DNA of 64,000 bases from Pyxidicoccus xibeiensis (GTDB taxonomy: Bacteria > Myxococcota > Myxococcia > Myxococcales > Myxococcaceae): NCBI RefSeq assembly GCF_024198175.1, contig NZ_JAJVKV010000008.1, positions 62,001-126,000 of the forward strand, written 5' to 3'. This document shows, one piece after another, positions 25,247-34,618 of this stretch. The position numbers were made by a program, and so were the translations under genes. Below the pieces are notes generated by a model. That model did no database searches, was not told the origin of the DNA, and worked only from the letters and a program-made list of their open reading frames with translations. Each line of letters opens with the position of its first letter. Position 1 is the stretch's first letter.

Positions 25247-28003
25247 ATGCAGCGCTTCATCCTGAGTTCGCTCCTCGTCACCGCCCTGTGCGCGGGCTGT
25301 GGCCCGAGCGCCGAGTCCGTCATCGACAGGCACCGTGTTCCCTCGCGCGAGAAGCTCGACCGCCTGCGCGCTCTCGTCGAGGCGAAGGACTCGTGCAACC
25401 AGTTGCCCGTTGCTCCGGCGACCCCGCTCGTGTTCGCCGACGAGGACGAGGCCCCCGAGAAGCGTGCGCGGGTGAATGCCATCGCCGTTCATGCGGAGGA
25501 CTACGAGGCCGACCGCGCCCCGGGGCGTGAGGTGCCTTTCAGGATCATGACGACCCCTCGGGTCATCTCGGACGTCGAGAAGCTGCTGGACGCGGGCAGC
25601 CTGGCTGACGGGAAGAAGCCGAGCGGGCGCGAGGCCCGGACCGTCTTCGAGTCGTTGGACCGGTTGCGCTACGTGGCCCTCATTTTCGGCAGCACTGCCG
25701 AGCCGGTGTCCGTGGAGGTGCCCCGCGCGGTCCTTCCGGGGGGCGCGACGGGGGAGGGCGCCACGGCGAAGGCGAACGCTCCCGGCTCCTTCCGTGCCTA
25801 CGTCTGCGTCATGGACCTGGAGACCCGGCAGGCCGTCGCGTATCTGCCCAGGCTCAAGGCCGCCAGCCTGGGCGTCCTCTCCGCGGCGGACGAAGCACGG
25901 GGGCCCGAGCTGCTCGCCAGGGCCGCCCGCTTCGAGCTGTTCCTGCGCCTTCAAGAGAAGCTGAAGGGCACCACGGCTCCCTGTCTGCGTGCCCGGAGGG
26001 GCGGGAGCACCATCGACCTGTGCAAGCCCGGGGAGCCGGCGGACCTGCCGCTCCTCCGCGTGACCAGCCACGGCTGTGACATGTCCGGGAACGAGTGCAT
26101 GCAGTACGTCGACACGACGGGTCGGCTCGTCCTCGCGGGCCCCTATACGCTGGCGACGGAGTTCTCCGAGGGGCTCGCGCTCACCGGGCGGCAGGGCCGC
26201 TGCGCCCTCATCGACCGGACGGGGAAGGAGCGCTGCCAGCTCGAGTGCACGGACGTCCGCGATGCCACGGAGGGGCTCTTCCGGGTGCAGGCGGCCGACG
26301 AGAGCTGGCGCTACGTCGACACGCAGTGCAAGGCGGTCCTCGGGCCGTTCCGCGACGCCGAGCCCTTCCGCGGTGGCCTGGCGAACGTGCGCTTCGCGGA
26401 GGGTCGCCATCGGGTCATCAACAAGCAGGGCACTCCCGTCCTGGTCACCCGGGTGAACAGGATCTGGCCCTTCCGCCATGGGTTCGCCCGCGCCTGGGAG
26501 CACACGGCGGAAGGCGTGTTCAGCTTCATCACTCCAGACGGGGTCCCCGCGTTCGGGGGCCGCCATTTCCGGGCCGCGGAGGACTTCTCGGAGGGCCTGG
26601 CGTACGTCGAGGAGGGCGAGCGCAAGGGCTACATCGACACGACGGGCCAGCTCGTGGTGGCCCTGGACGCGGCCGTCTCGGGGGCCGGGCCGTTCCGGCA
26701 GGGGCTCGCGCGCCTCCACCGGGGGACGGCGGAAACGCAGTACGTCGACAAGACGGGGAAGGTCGTCTTCACCCTCGAGGGAAACCATACCGGCGATTTC
26801 TCGGAGGGGCTGGTGCCGCTCTGCCGCCCGGCCGAGGACGGAACGCCTGACTGTCGTCACGGCGTGGTGGACCTCACGGGCCAGCGCATGGGCATGCCGG
26901 TCGAGGGGGCCCTGGGCCGGTTCTCGGAAGGGCTCGCCACGCACACGGTGGTGCGGGACGAGCAGCGGCGCATCGGCTACGTCGACCGCGCCTTCGCGAC
27001 GGTCATCGAGCCGGCGTTCAAGGACGCCAGGGAGTTCACCGAGGGCCTGGCGGCCGTCCAGACGCACGAGGGCTGGGGCTTCATCGACAAGAAGGGCGAG
27101 TGGGTCATCCCCGCGCGCTACAGCAGTGCCAGCTCCTTCCTGGGCGGCTTCGCCTGCGTCATGGAGGACAGCAGCGGGGCCTTCCTCATCGACGCCAAGG
27201 GCCAGCGGCGGCCCGCGCTTCCCAAGGGCTGGGCCTGTGGGGAGGGCTTCTCCGAAGGCAGGACCGTCCTCCACCCCGTGGGGCTGGGCTACGGGTTGCT
27301 GATGATCGACACGACGGGGAAGCAGGTGATGGCCTTCAGCGCCGACCCGCCCGTCATGGCGGGGGAGCGGCGGCTGATCATGAAGGCGGGGAACGAGTAC
27401 GGCCTTGCCGACGAGAAGGGGAAGCTCGTCACCCCCGTGGCCTACGACAAGGCGGAGCCGTTCCATGAGGGAGCGGCCGTCGTCATGGATGGGCGCGGGG
27501 CCTTCTTCATCAGTCCTGAGGGAAAGCCGCTCACCGGCAAGCGCTACGTCACCACGCCTGGCTACTCGGAGGGGCTTGCTCCGGTCGCGCGGGGAAAGTG
27601 GGTCGAGTACGCGCAACGCCTCAGCATCGTCGACTCCCAGGGACGGGAGCAGTCGTCCCGCGCCATGCCCACTCAGCGCTTCTGCGATTGCAAGTATGCG
27701 TTCATCGACAAGCAGGGCAAGGAGACGACGCCTTACCACTTCACCTTCGCGGAGCCCTTCATGCAGGGGCTCGCGGCGGTCTCATTCGGGAGCTGTACCC
27801 TGGACCGGGTGCCCGAGCATCCTGGCTTCCAGTGGGTGAACTGTCCCAAGCGGTATGGCTACGTCGGCACCGACGGGCGCCTCGTCATTGCCCCCGCCTT
27901 CGAGTCCTTCGCTCCCGATGCTTTCAAAGATGGCGTCGCGCGCGAGGGACACAGGTTGTTCGACCGCGAGGGCAATCAGGTGTGGGGCGATCCGGACTGG
28001 TGA
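25247..28003 (+). CDS. WG-repeat lipoprotein
   Basis: 918 residues from ATG 25247 (AAGAAGG upstream). The lipobox LCAGC at residues 13-17 marks an exported lipoprotein. Residues 30-260 form an N-terminal domain of unknown type. From about 280 to the end there are about fourteen WG-type beta-strand repeats, for example YVDTTGRLVLAGPY, GYIDTTGQLVVAL, GFIDKKGEWVIPARYSSA and YVDRAFATVIEPAF, each followed by an F-x-EGLA turn. WG repeats build open propellers or solenoids that bind peptides or the cell wall. No neighbour gives a specific role. The final repeats include Cys pairs not found in the others. Confidence 0.85.
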   Translation: MQRFILSSLLVTALCAGCGPSAESVIDRHRVPSREKLDRLRALVEAKDSCNQLPVAPATPLVFADEDEAPEKRARVNAIAVHAEDYEADRAPGREVPFRIMTTPRVISDVEKLLDAGSLADGKKPSGREARTVFESLDRLRYVALIFGSTAEPVSVEVPRAVLPGGATGEGATAKANAPGSFRAYVCVMDLETRQAVAYLPRLKAASLGVLSAADEARGPELLARAARFELFLRLQEKLKGTTAPCLRARRGGSTIDLCKPGEPADLPLLRVTSHGCDMSGNECMQYVDTTGRLVLAGPYTLATEFSEGLALTGRQGRCALIDRTGKERCQLECTDVRDATEGLFRVQAADESWRYVDTQCKAVLGPFRDAEPFRGGLANVRFAEGRHRVINKQGTPVLVTRVNRIWPFRHGFARAWEHTAEGVFSFITPDGVPAFGGRHFRAAEDFSEGLAYVEEGERKGYIDTTGQLVVALDAAVSGAGPFRQGLARLHRGTAETQYVDKTGKVVFTLEGNHTGDFSEGLVPLCRPAEDGTPDCRHGVVDLTGQRMGMPVEGALGRFSEGLATHTVVRDEQRRIGYVDRAFATVIEPAFKDAREFTEGLAAVQTHEGWGFIDKKGEWVIPARYSSASSFLGGFACVMEDSSGAFLIDAKGQRRPALPKGWACGEGFSEGRTVLHPVGLGYGLLMIDTTGKQVMAFSADPPVMAGERRLIMKAGNEYGLADEKGKLVTPVAYDKAEPFHEGAAVVMDGRGAFFISPEGKPLTGKRYVTTPGYSEGLAPVARGKWVEYAQRLSIVDSQGREQSSRAMPTQRFCDCKYAFIDKQGKETTPYHFTFAEPFMQGLAAVSFGSCTLDRVPEHPGFQWVNCPKRYGYVGTDGRLVIAPAFESFAPDAFKDGVAREGHRLFDREGNQVWGDPDW

Positions 28004-28123
28004 AGCCGGCGAGGAGTGCCGCGGAGAGGCCGATGTCTCAGCGTCGAGCAGGAAGTGGCAATGGGGGGCATGGCTGTAGTGGCTATTGCGACAGTGCCAT
28101 GCCGCATCGAGCATGGGGCCCCC

Positions 28124-28741
28124 ATGAACACGCCCCGACTTCTTCGAACGTCTCTCCTGCTGTCCATCCTGGCCATCGCCTTGCAACCTCTTCAAGCGAG
28201 CGCACAGCAGCCGGCCGGCGCAGCGAAACCCCACGCTTCACAGCCCGAGAAGCGGGATGGGCAGAGTGATTTCGACTGGGAGATTGGCACCTGGACGACC
28301 CGTCTGAAGCGCCGCCTTCGTCCTTTGACCGGCTCCAATGACTGGGTCGAATACGAGGGAACGACGGTCGTCCGAAAAGTCTGGGACGGACGCGCCAACC
28401 TGGTGGAGCTCGATGTCCGTGGCCCGGCGGGTCGCATCGAGGGGTTGTCGCTGCGCCTCTACAACCCCGAGTCCCGCCAGTGGAGCCTCAACTTCGCCAG
28501 CAGTGCCGGCGGCACGCTGACGCCCCCTTCGATTGGCGGCTTCAAGGATGGGCGGGGGGAGTTCTATGCGCAGGAGACCCTGGATGGCCGGGCCATCTTC
28601 GTTCGCTTCGTCATCTCGGACATGACCCCGGACTCATGCCGCTTCGAGCAGGCGTTCTCCGACGATGGGGGCAAGACCTGGGAGGTGAACTGGATCGCCA
28701 CGGACAGACGGGTGAAGGGTCGGTCTGACAAGACGCAGTGA
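28124..28741 (+). CDS. Secreted DUF1579-like protein
   Basis: 205 residues from ATG 28124. The signal peptide SLLLSILAIALQPLQASA is cut near ASA-QQ. The mature protein has the DUF1579/lipocalin-like pattern FDWEIGTWTTRL, then VEYEGTTVVRKVWDG near the start of the barrel, and SDDGGKTWEVNW near its end. This small beta-barrel family is of unknown function and is often annotated next to metabolic genes. It follows the WG-repeat gene by 120 bases and converges with the polymer-forming protein gene (28 bases apart). Confidence 0.8.
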   Translation: MNTPRLLRTSLLLSILAIALQPLQASAQQPAGAAKPHASQPEKRDGQSDFDWEIGTWTTRLKRRLRPLTGSNDWVEYEGTTVVRKVWDGRANLVELDVRGPAGRIEGLSLRLYNPESRQWSLNFASSAGGTLTPPSIGGFKDGRGEFYAQETLDGRAIFVRFVISDMTPDSCRFEQAFSDDGGKTWEVNWIATDRRVKGRSDKTQ

Positions 28742-28769
28742 GTGCTCTTTGGAAGCCGCTCCGTGCGCG

Positions 28770-29381
28770 TCAGTCGCGCAGCAGCGGCTGGCCCGCCAGC
28801 ACGTGCTCGCACAAGGCCAGTGGGAGGTTCTTGCGCGGGTCGAGCGTGGGGGCGAGCCGCGCCAGGAGGGCGTCGCCCTCGAGTGGATCGGGCACCGATT
28901 CCGGGAGGTAGATCGCGCCGCGCTGACCAGGCCGCAGCCAGGCGCCGACCTGCGCCTCTCCGTGGACGACCAGGTGGGCCGCGTCCGTGCCGTATGTGAC
29001 GAGGTTGCCCGTCAGCTTGAGGTCGCCCTCGATGAACACCTGGGCGTCGTTACTGAGCACGAGATCACGGGCGCTCAGCGAGCCCTTGATCCACAGCGGC
29101 ACGTAGACGTCGTCGCGGATGACCAGCGGGCCGTCGACGATCAGGTCGCCTTCGATGACACACACCAGCGGGTCTTCATTGCGAACGTAGGCCGGTCCGC
29201 TCAGCGTGAGCGTGCCCTCGTGGACCACGAAGTCGACCTCGAGGCCGCCGAACAGGTCCTCGTAGTCGACCGAGTCGTCGCTGACTTCGAGCAGGTTGTA
29301 GCGCTCCAAGCCAAGCTCGCGTGCCAGGGGTTGAAACCGCGCGCCGGAGAGGGTGGTGTAGGGCTGGGGTTTGGGAGCCAT
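28770..29381 (-). CDS. Polymer-forming (beta-solenoid) protein
   Basis: 203 residues. The middle part (about 55-145) is a run of short strands with regular hydrophobic spacing: FVVHEGTLTLSG, CVIEGDLIVDG, VPLWIKGSLSAR, VFIEGDLKLTG. This matches bactofilin-like polymer-forming solenoids. No signal peptide or membrane segment is visible, so it is cytosolic. Unlike typical bactofilins it is followed by an extra C-terminal segment (LRPGQRGAIYLPESVPDP...). An in-frame ATG 24 bases further upstream is possible. Role unknown. Confidence 0.7.
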   Translation of the reverse strand: MAPKPQPYTTLSGARFQPLARELGLERYNLLEVSDDSVDYEDLFGGLEVDFVVHEGTLTLSGPAYVRNEDPLVCVIEGDLIVDGPLVIRDDVYVPLWIKGSLSARDLVLSNDAQVFIEGDLKLTGNLVTYGTDAAHLVVHGEAQVGAWLRPGQRGAIYLPESVPDPLEGDALLARLAPTLDPRKNLPLALCEHVLAGQPLLRD

Positions 29382-29510
29382 GCGGCGTGATAACGCACCG
29401 GCCACGACGCTGGCCAGCGCGACCTGAAGTCGGCTCTCGCCACGGCCTCGTGCTCCGGCGGATGGTGTCCCGCCGCGACAACGGCTGACGGCGGGGACAC
29501 CGGGAGCGGC

Positions 29511-30770
29511 TCACGGCGAACGGACGAAGAGCTCCTTGCCCGCTCGAATCGTGCACTTCACGTCGGTGAACCGCCGGACATCCGTGGCGGGATCGCCGGC
29601 CAGCACCACGAGGTCGGCGTCGAAGCCCGGCTTGACGCGGCCCCGGCGCTCGGCGGCGCTCCAGCGCGACGCGGGGGCGGTGGTCAGTGACGCGAGGAGC
29701 TGCATCGGCGTCAGGCCGGCTTGCTCCATGAGGACGTATTCCTGCGTCGGATCGAGGTCGGTCATGTACCCGGCATCCGTGCCGAACAACACCTGCCCCC
29801 CGGCGCTCGAGAACGCCGCGAGCTGCCGTTGGGCGTCCGCTACGATGCGCTCGCGCACGTCGGTAGGAACGGTTGCCTTGGCGAGCTCGTATCCCCAGAG
29901 CTGCAGCGTCGGGACCACGGAGACGTTGCGCGCGACCAGCTGGCCGACGAGCTCGGCGCTCCACGTGGACTTCGGCGGATCGATGGTCGTGTGCACGATG
30001 ATGTCGACACCGGCCTGCACGGCGGCGCTCACACCCTCGGGATCGGTGGGGTGTGCCATCACGAGGCCCCCCAACCGGTGGGTCTCGGCCACCACGGCGC
30101 TCGCGACGTCCGCGGACATGCGCCGGATTTTACCACGCCCCTGCGGCGTGGCGACGAACACCTTGCTTCCGTTCGCGCCGTTCTCGAAGCTCGAGCGGAC
30201 GATGGCACGGGCCTCGTCCGCCGTCGCGGGTTGCGCAAGCTGCTGCAGCAGCGCGGGCGGCAGATCGCGCAGGTAGAACGGAATGCCGTTCTCCGGATAC
30301 AGCGGGGCTCCGACGGTGAGGATGGCCGGCCCCTGCAGCTCGCCACGCTCGATGCGCTGGCGGAGGGCCGCGGTGTTCGCGGGTTCGGACCCGGTATCGA
30401 CGACCGTCGTGAAGCCGAAGCGCGTGGTCAGCTGGCTCAGGGGGGACTGGAGCTCCTCGCGCGACCGGCCGGCGGCCCCGGCGAATGCAGGGTCCGTGAA
30501 GTGAACGTGACTGTTCTGGAAGCCGGCCATGATGACGCCGCCGCTGCAGGCATCCGCACGGCGGAGCCCGGTCGGCGGAGCCTCCGACGCGGAACCGACG
30601 GCTTCAATCTTCCCGCCGCTCACGACCACCCAGGCGTTGTCCAGGGGCGGCGCGTCGGGAGCCACATAGAGCCGCGCGCCCGTCAGAAGCCAGCGCTCGG
30701 CGGCAGCCGGCCGCTGGGTCGTGGCACAGCCCGCAGTGGCCAGACAGAAAAGGACTACGAACTGCTTCAT
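29511..30770 (-). CDS. Amidohydrolase lipoprotein
   Basis: 419 residues from ATG 30770. The N-terminus VVLFCLATAGCATT gives a lipobox, so the enzyme is exported. The catalytic part has the metal motif NSHVHF near residue 87, a Lys position near GANGSKVF, His in VMAHPTD and IVHTTID, and FGTDAGYMTD near residue 325, all typical of imidazolonepropionase/prolidase-like amidohydrolases. C-terminal GFDADLVVLAGDP is the usual composite-domain signature. The substrate is unknown; periplasmic cyclic amides or dipeptides are common for the group. It is separated by 104 bases from the LysR gene, which lies upstream on the same strand. Confidence 0.87.
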   Translation of the reverse strand: MKQFVVLFCLATAGCATTQRPAAAERWLLTGARLYVAPDAPPLDNAWVVVSGGKIEAVGSASEAPPTGLRRADACSGGVIMAGFQNSHVHFTDPAFAGAAGRSREELQSPLSQLTTRFGFTTVVDTGSEPANTAALRQRIERGELQGPAILTVGAPLYPENGIPFYLRDLPPALLQQLAQPATADEARAIVRSSFENGANGSKVFVATPQGRGKIRRMSADVASAVVAETHRLGGLVMAHPTDPEGVSAAVQAGVDIIVHTTIDPPKSTWSAELVGQLVARNVSVVPTLQLWGYELAKATVPTDVRERIVADAQRQLAAFSSAGGQVLFGTDAGYMTDLDPTQEYVLMEQAGLTPMQLLASLTTAPASRWSAAERRGRVKPGFDADLVVLAGDPATDVRRFTDVKCTIRAGKELFVRSP

Positions 30771-30874
30771 GATCCCCACCTCGTTGATGCGACGCCTGCT
30801 CTCTAGAGCGGAATCCGTCAAAGGTACAGGAGGTCCTGGAGGTCGAGCGTTGGCGCGGGTGAGGGGCGAAAGGG

Positions 30875-31810
30875 CTACCCGTCACGACGCCACAGGCTCG
30901 GCCGACTCGCGAACAGCTCCATCGTCCAGTCGATGAAGACCCGCAACCCGACGCCTGGCTGCCGCGAGGGCGGGTAGACCAGGAACAGGGGACGGGGTTC
31001 GGGCTGCCATCCCTCCAGCACTGGCACCAGCTCGCCCTGGGCCAGGTGCGGCTCCAACACGAAGCGAGGGGCAATCATGACGCCCAGGCCCGCGAGCCCG
31101 GCGGCCAGGTACGCGTTGGTTTCGTTGAGCGTGAGCTGGCTGCGGCCCAGGACCTCGAGCCGCTGGCCATCGCGGAGGAAGACGAAGGGGAGCTCCTTGC
31201 CACTCAGCGACGAGAAGTAGCTGACCACCGCGTGCGACGCGCCTGCCAGTTCCTTCGGGTGGCGTGGCACTCCGTGACGCTCGAGGTACCGCGGCGACGC
31301 GCACGCCAGATAGCAGAGGTCACCGAGGTGCCGTGCCACCAGGGAGTCGTCCTTCACGCCGCCTCCGCGAATGGCGCAGTCGACGTTCTCCGCGAGGAGG
31401 TCCACGGGGCGGTCGGTCACCCCCAGCTCGATGTGCATCTGTGGGTAGCGCGCGTAGAACGACGGCAGCGCGGGGACGAGAAGCAGCCGGGAAATCGTCC
31501 CACTCGACTCCACCCGCAGGCGCCCCCGGGGGCCGCTCCGCGTCTGGGCCAGCGTGGCCTCCAGCTCTCGCACCTCTCCCAGCAGGCGCAAGGCCTGCTG
31601 GTAGTAGGTCATGCCCTCCGGGGTGACCGTCACGCGGCGCGTGGTGCGGTGCAGCAGCTTCACGCGCAGCTGTGCCTCGAGTTGTTGAATCAGCCGGGTC
31701 ACCGCCGCCTTCGGGCGGCCCAGCGCGTCGGCCGCCTTGGTGAAGGTGCCGCTCTCCACCACGCGGACGAAGGCTTCCATCGCCGTGAACCTGTCCAACC
31801 TCCACCTCAT
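30875..31810 (-). CDS. LysR family transcriptional regulator
   Basis: 311 residues. The N-terminal helix-turn-helix runs through MEAFVRVVESGTFTKAADALGRPKAAVTRLIQQLEAQL, followed by the substrate-binding domain (about 95-300) with VTDRPVDLLAENVDCAIRGG, close to the CrgA/DmlR-type subgroup. It is transcribed divergently from a metallo-beta-lactamase-fold gene, the usual arrangement for a LysR activator and its target, and a perfect dyad with a T-N11-A core sits against its start (31812-31827). The effector is unknown. Confidence 0.92.
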   Translation of the reverse strand: MRWRLDRFTAMEAFVRVVESGTFTKAADALGRPKAAVTRLIQQLEAQLRVKLLHRTTRRVTVTPEGMTYYQQALRLLGEVRELEATLAQTRSGPRGRLRVESSGTISRLLLVPALPSFYARYPQMHIELGVTDRPVDLLAENVDCAIRGGGVKDDSLVARHLGDLCYLACASPRYLERHGVPRHPKELAGASHAVVSYFSSLSGKELPFVFLRDGQRLEVLGRSQLTLNETNAYLAAGLAGLGVMIAPRFVLEPHLAQGELVPVLEGWQPEPRPLFLVYPPSRQPGVGLRVFIDWTMELFASRPSLWRRDG

Positions 31811-31811
31811 T

Positions 31812-31827
31812 GTTTCAGGGGTGAAAC
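31812..31827. promoter_or_regulatory. LysR-type binding site candidate
   Basis: GTTTCA-GGGG-TGAAAC, a perfect 6-bp dyad containing the T-N11-A pattern of LysR sites. It lies 2 bases upstream of the LysR start and about 60 bases upstream of the divergent metallo-beta-lactamase-fold gene, a position that suits autorepression and activation of the partner. Confidence 0.55.
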
Positions 31828-31885
31828 GGAGCGTGTGACGAGCGCCTGTTTATCCCAGGGAAGGCCTGGCGCTATCTCATCGCCC

Positions 31886-32902
31886 ATGAAAAGACCTCTT
31901 CCCCGCGGTGTCTTCCTCGCTGTCTCGCGCGCCCTCACCCTGCTGGTGCTGGCCGTCGCTCCACTGCTTCCGTCCGCCGTCCAGGCGGCCGCGCCCCAGG
32001 TGCGAACCCAGGCACCTGGCTTCTACCGGATGATGCTCGGCGACTTCGAGATCACCGCGCTGTCCGACGGCACCGTCCCCCAGACCGTGAGCGAGGTGGC
32101 GACGCACACGACGCCGGAGCGGGTCGAGGAGCTGCTCGCGCGAGACCACCTCGAGGATCCGGTCGAGCTGTCCATCAACGCGTTCCTCATCAACACCGGC
32201 ACGGCGCTGGTGCTCGTCGACACGGGCGTGGGAGGCTTCTTCGGCCCCGACGTGGGCGGCCGGCTCCAGCAGAGCCTCCGGGACGCGGGCTACCAGCCCG
32301 AGCAGATCGACGTGGTGCTGCTCACGCACATCCATAGCGACCACTCCGGTGGGCTCATGTCCGGCGCGCGCCGGGCGTTCCCCAACGCCATTCTCCAGGT
32401 GCACTCGCGCGAGGCGGACTTCTGGCTGGGGCGCGAGCACAAGGCGAGGGGAGAGGTGGACCCGAAGTACTTCGAGGAGGCGCGGGCCATGGTGGCGCCG
32501 TACCAGGGCGCGGGGAAGCTGAAGACGTTCGGAAACGGGGACGCCATCGTCCAGGGCATCCGGGCCATGCCGACCCCGGGGCATACGCCGGGCCACAGCG
32601 CCTACCTCGTCGAGAGCCGGGGGCAGCGGCTGGTCCTGTGGGGCGACCTCATGCACTTCGGCTCGGTGCAGCTGCGCGAGCCCGCGGTGACGGTCGCCTA
32701 CGACGTCGATGCCCGTGCGGCGGCGGCCCAGCGCGCCCGGGTGTTCGCGGACGCAGCGGGGCGGGGTGACTTGATCGGCCTGGCGCACATGCCTTTTCCC
32801 GGACTGGGCCGGCTCGGCGCGGAGGGGAGGCACTACCGATGGATTCCCGCCAACTACAGCTCGGGCCAGCGTTGGCAGGACGCGAAGGGCAGGGCGGAGT
32901 GA
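31886..32902 (+). CDS. Secreted metallo-beta-lactamase-fold hydrolase
   Basis: 338 residues. The signal peptide SRALTLLVLAVAPLLPSAVQA is cut near QAA. The MBL fold is marked by THIHSDHSGG near residue 150, TPGHTPGHS near 232 and LWGDLMHFG near 251, giving a two-metal site as in quorum-quenching lactonases and related hydrolases. Loss of the first His of a longer N-terminal motif is not evident. It is divergent from the LysR gene and probably controlled by it. Periplasmic. The substrate is unknown; a lactone or ester is plausible. Confidence 0.9.
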   Translation: MKRPLPRGVFLAVSRALTLLVLAVAPLLPSAVQAAAPQVRTQAPGFYRMMLGDFEITALSDGTVPQTVSEVATHTTPERVEELLARDHLEDPVELSINAFLINTGTALVLVDTGVGGFFGPDVGGRLQQSLRDAGYQPEQIDVVLLTHIHSDHSGGLMSGARRAFPNAILQVHSREADFWLGREHKARGEVDPKYFEEARAMVAPYQGAGKLKTFGNGDAIVQGIRAMPTPGHTPGHSAYLVESRGQRLVLWGDLMHFGSVQLREPAVTVAYDVDARAAAAQRARVFADAAGRGDLIGLAHMPFPGLGRLGAEGRHYRWIPANYSSGQRWQDAKGRAE

Positions 32903-33186
32903 CGCGCGACCAGGACACCGCCCCAGTCTGAAGGCGCGGGCGGTGGCGCCCCAGCGCGGCCACCTTCCGCCGCCCGTTTCCGCCGATGGGCCTGGGACCC
33001 CGCCCGCCGCATTCCGTGCCGCGCGCTAGTACAATCGGATTGCGAAAATCCGTCATCCGCGTTCGACCTGGACTCCTCCTGCGAACCCCCCTCCCTTCGG
33101 TGGGGGCGATGTCGCGGTGGGACTTGGTAGTGCAACTTCGTTGCGATTCAAACTGCAACGCCTACCCGTCCTGAGGAGGTCAGACT

Positions 33187-34437
33187 GTGGGTATCCGGCA
33201 AGTGGGAGCGAGCATGAGTCAATGGTGTGCTCGCGTCGTTTCGTTGTGTGCCGCCGTAGCGGTGTTGGTTTCGTTCAGTGCCGCCGCCCAGACGCCATCG
33301 TCGATGCGCGAGGTCCTGCTGGTCGGTAACAACTGGGACGGGACCGCCGACATCATCGACGTGCGGACCTACCAGCGGCTGCGCCGCATCAACGTGGTGC
33401 CGGACCGGAGCCAGCGGATGCTGGAGATCTCGCTGGATCCGGTGCGCCTGACGTACTTCCTGTTCATCCGCGAGCAGGTGGGCGAGGGCCACGATCAGCT
33501 CGTGGATGACATGTTCGCCTCGAAGGACGGGAAGGTCATCTTCGTCTCGCGCCCCAGCTTCGCGGACGTCGTTGCCATCGACCTGACCACCAACAACATC
33601 CGCTGGCGGACGCGGGTCAGCGGCAACCGCGCCGACCACATGGCCATCTCGCCGGATGGCACCCGGCTCGCCGTCTCGGCGTCGACGGCGAATCGCGTGG
33701 AGATCATCGACACGGCCACTGGGAGCATCGTCGGGAACTTCCCCTCGGGGGACAACCCGCACGAGAACAACTACTCCCGCGACGGCAGCAAGATCTTCCA
33801 TGCCAGCATCGGCACCGTCTACACGGCACTCGACACCCCGGAGCTGGACGGCACCAAGGGTGAGCGCATCTTCCGGATTGTCGATGCACGCACGCTGCGG
33901 GTCCTCCGGACGCTGAACATGCGCCAGAAGCTCGGCGAGCTGGGGATGCCCGACATGAGCGCGGCGGTCCGGCCGATGGCCCTGTCCCCCGACGAGCGGT
34001 TCGTCTACTTCCAGGTGTCGTTCTTCCACGGCTTCGTGGAGTACGACCTGGAGCAGGATCGGGTGATGCGGATTGCCCACCTGCCGGTTCCCCCGGAGAC
34101 CCAGCAGCTGCGCCGCGACCAGTACATCCTCGACTCCGCCCACCACGGCCTCGCGATGAGCGGCGATGGGACGAAGCTCTGCGTGGCCGGCACGATGTCC
34201 AACTACGCGGCCATCGTCTCACGCGAGACGTTCCGCTACACCGTCCACCCGCTTGGCGCGAGGACCTACTGGGCCACGACCAGCGCCGACGGAAACTACT
34301 GCTTCGTCTCGGTGGCCGGGGACGACACCGTGTCGGTCATCTCCTACGCAACCGAGGCGGAGGTGGCCCGCATCCCTGTCGGTGACCACCCGCAGCGTGC
34401 GCGCACCGCGAGACTCGCGACGTCGCTCTTCCCCTGA
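33187..34437 (+). CDS. Secreted YVTN-type beta-propeller protein
   Basis: 416 residues. GTG 33187 is chosen because GAGGAGG lies 7 bases upstream; ATG 33214 is a possible internal start. Signal peptide VVSLCAAVAVLVSFSAAAQ. The mature chain is a seven-bladed YVTN-like propeller with units such as AISPDGTRLAVSASTANRVEIIDTAT (partial), MALSPDERFVYF and YCFVSVAGDDTVSVISYAT, similar to surface-layer and nitrite reductase-like propellers. There is no haem or metal motif. Its role may be protein binding at the envelope. No operon partner. Confidence 0.85.
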   Translation: MGIRQVGASMSQWCARVVSLCAAVAVLVSFSAAAQTPSSMREVLLVGNNWDGTADIIDVRTYQRLRRINVVPDRSQRMLEISLDPVRLTYFLFIREQVGEGHDQLVDDMFASKDGKVIFVSRPSFADVVAIDLTTNNIRWRTRVSGNRADHMAISPDGTRLAVSASTANRVEIIDTATGSIVGNFPSGDNPHENNYSRDGSKIFHASIGTVYTALDTPELDGTKGERIFRIVDARTLRVLRTLNMRQKLGELGMPDMSAAVRPMALSPDERFVYFQVSFFHGFVEYDLEQDRVMRIAHLPVPPETQQLRRDQYILDSAHHGLAMSGDGTKLCVAGTMSNYAAIVSRETFRYTVHPLGARTYWATTSADGNYCFVSVAGDDTVSVISYATEAEVARIPVGDHPQRARTARLATSLFP

Positions 34438-34618
34438 AGCACTGACGGAAGGGGGCCCGCGCTCGCCGCGGGCTGGGGCCATCAGCTTCCACGCGCGTCG
34501 TAGTCCGCAGCCTACAAGCCGGGGAAGCACCTCTCGCCCTTTCGCACCTTTGCCGCAGGCCCGGTCCTTGCTCCTGGGGATGTCGATAGTCAGTCCTCCA
34601 GCCCCAGGAGCAGCACCC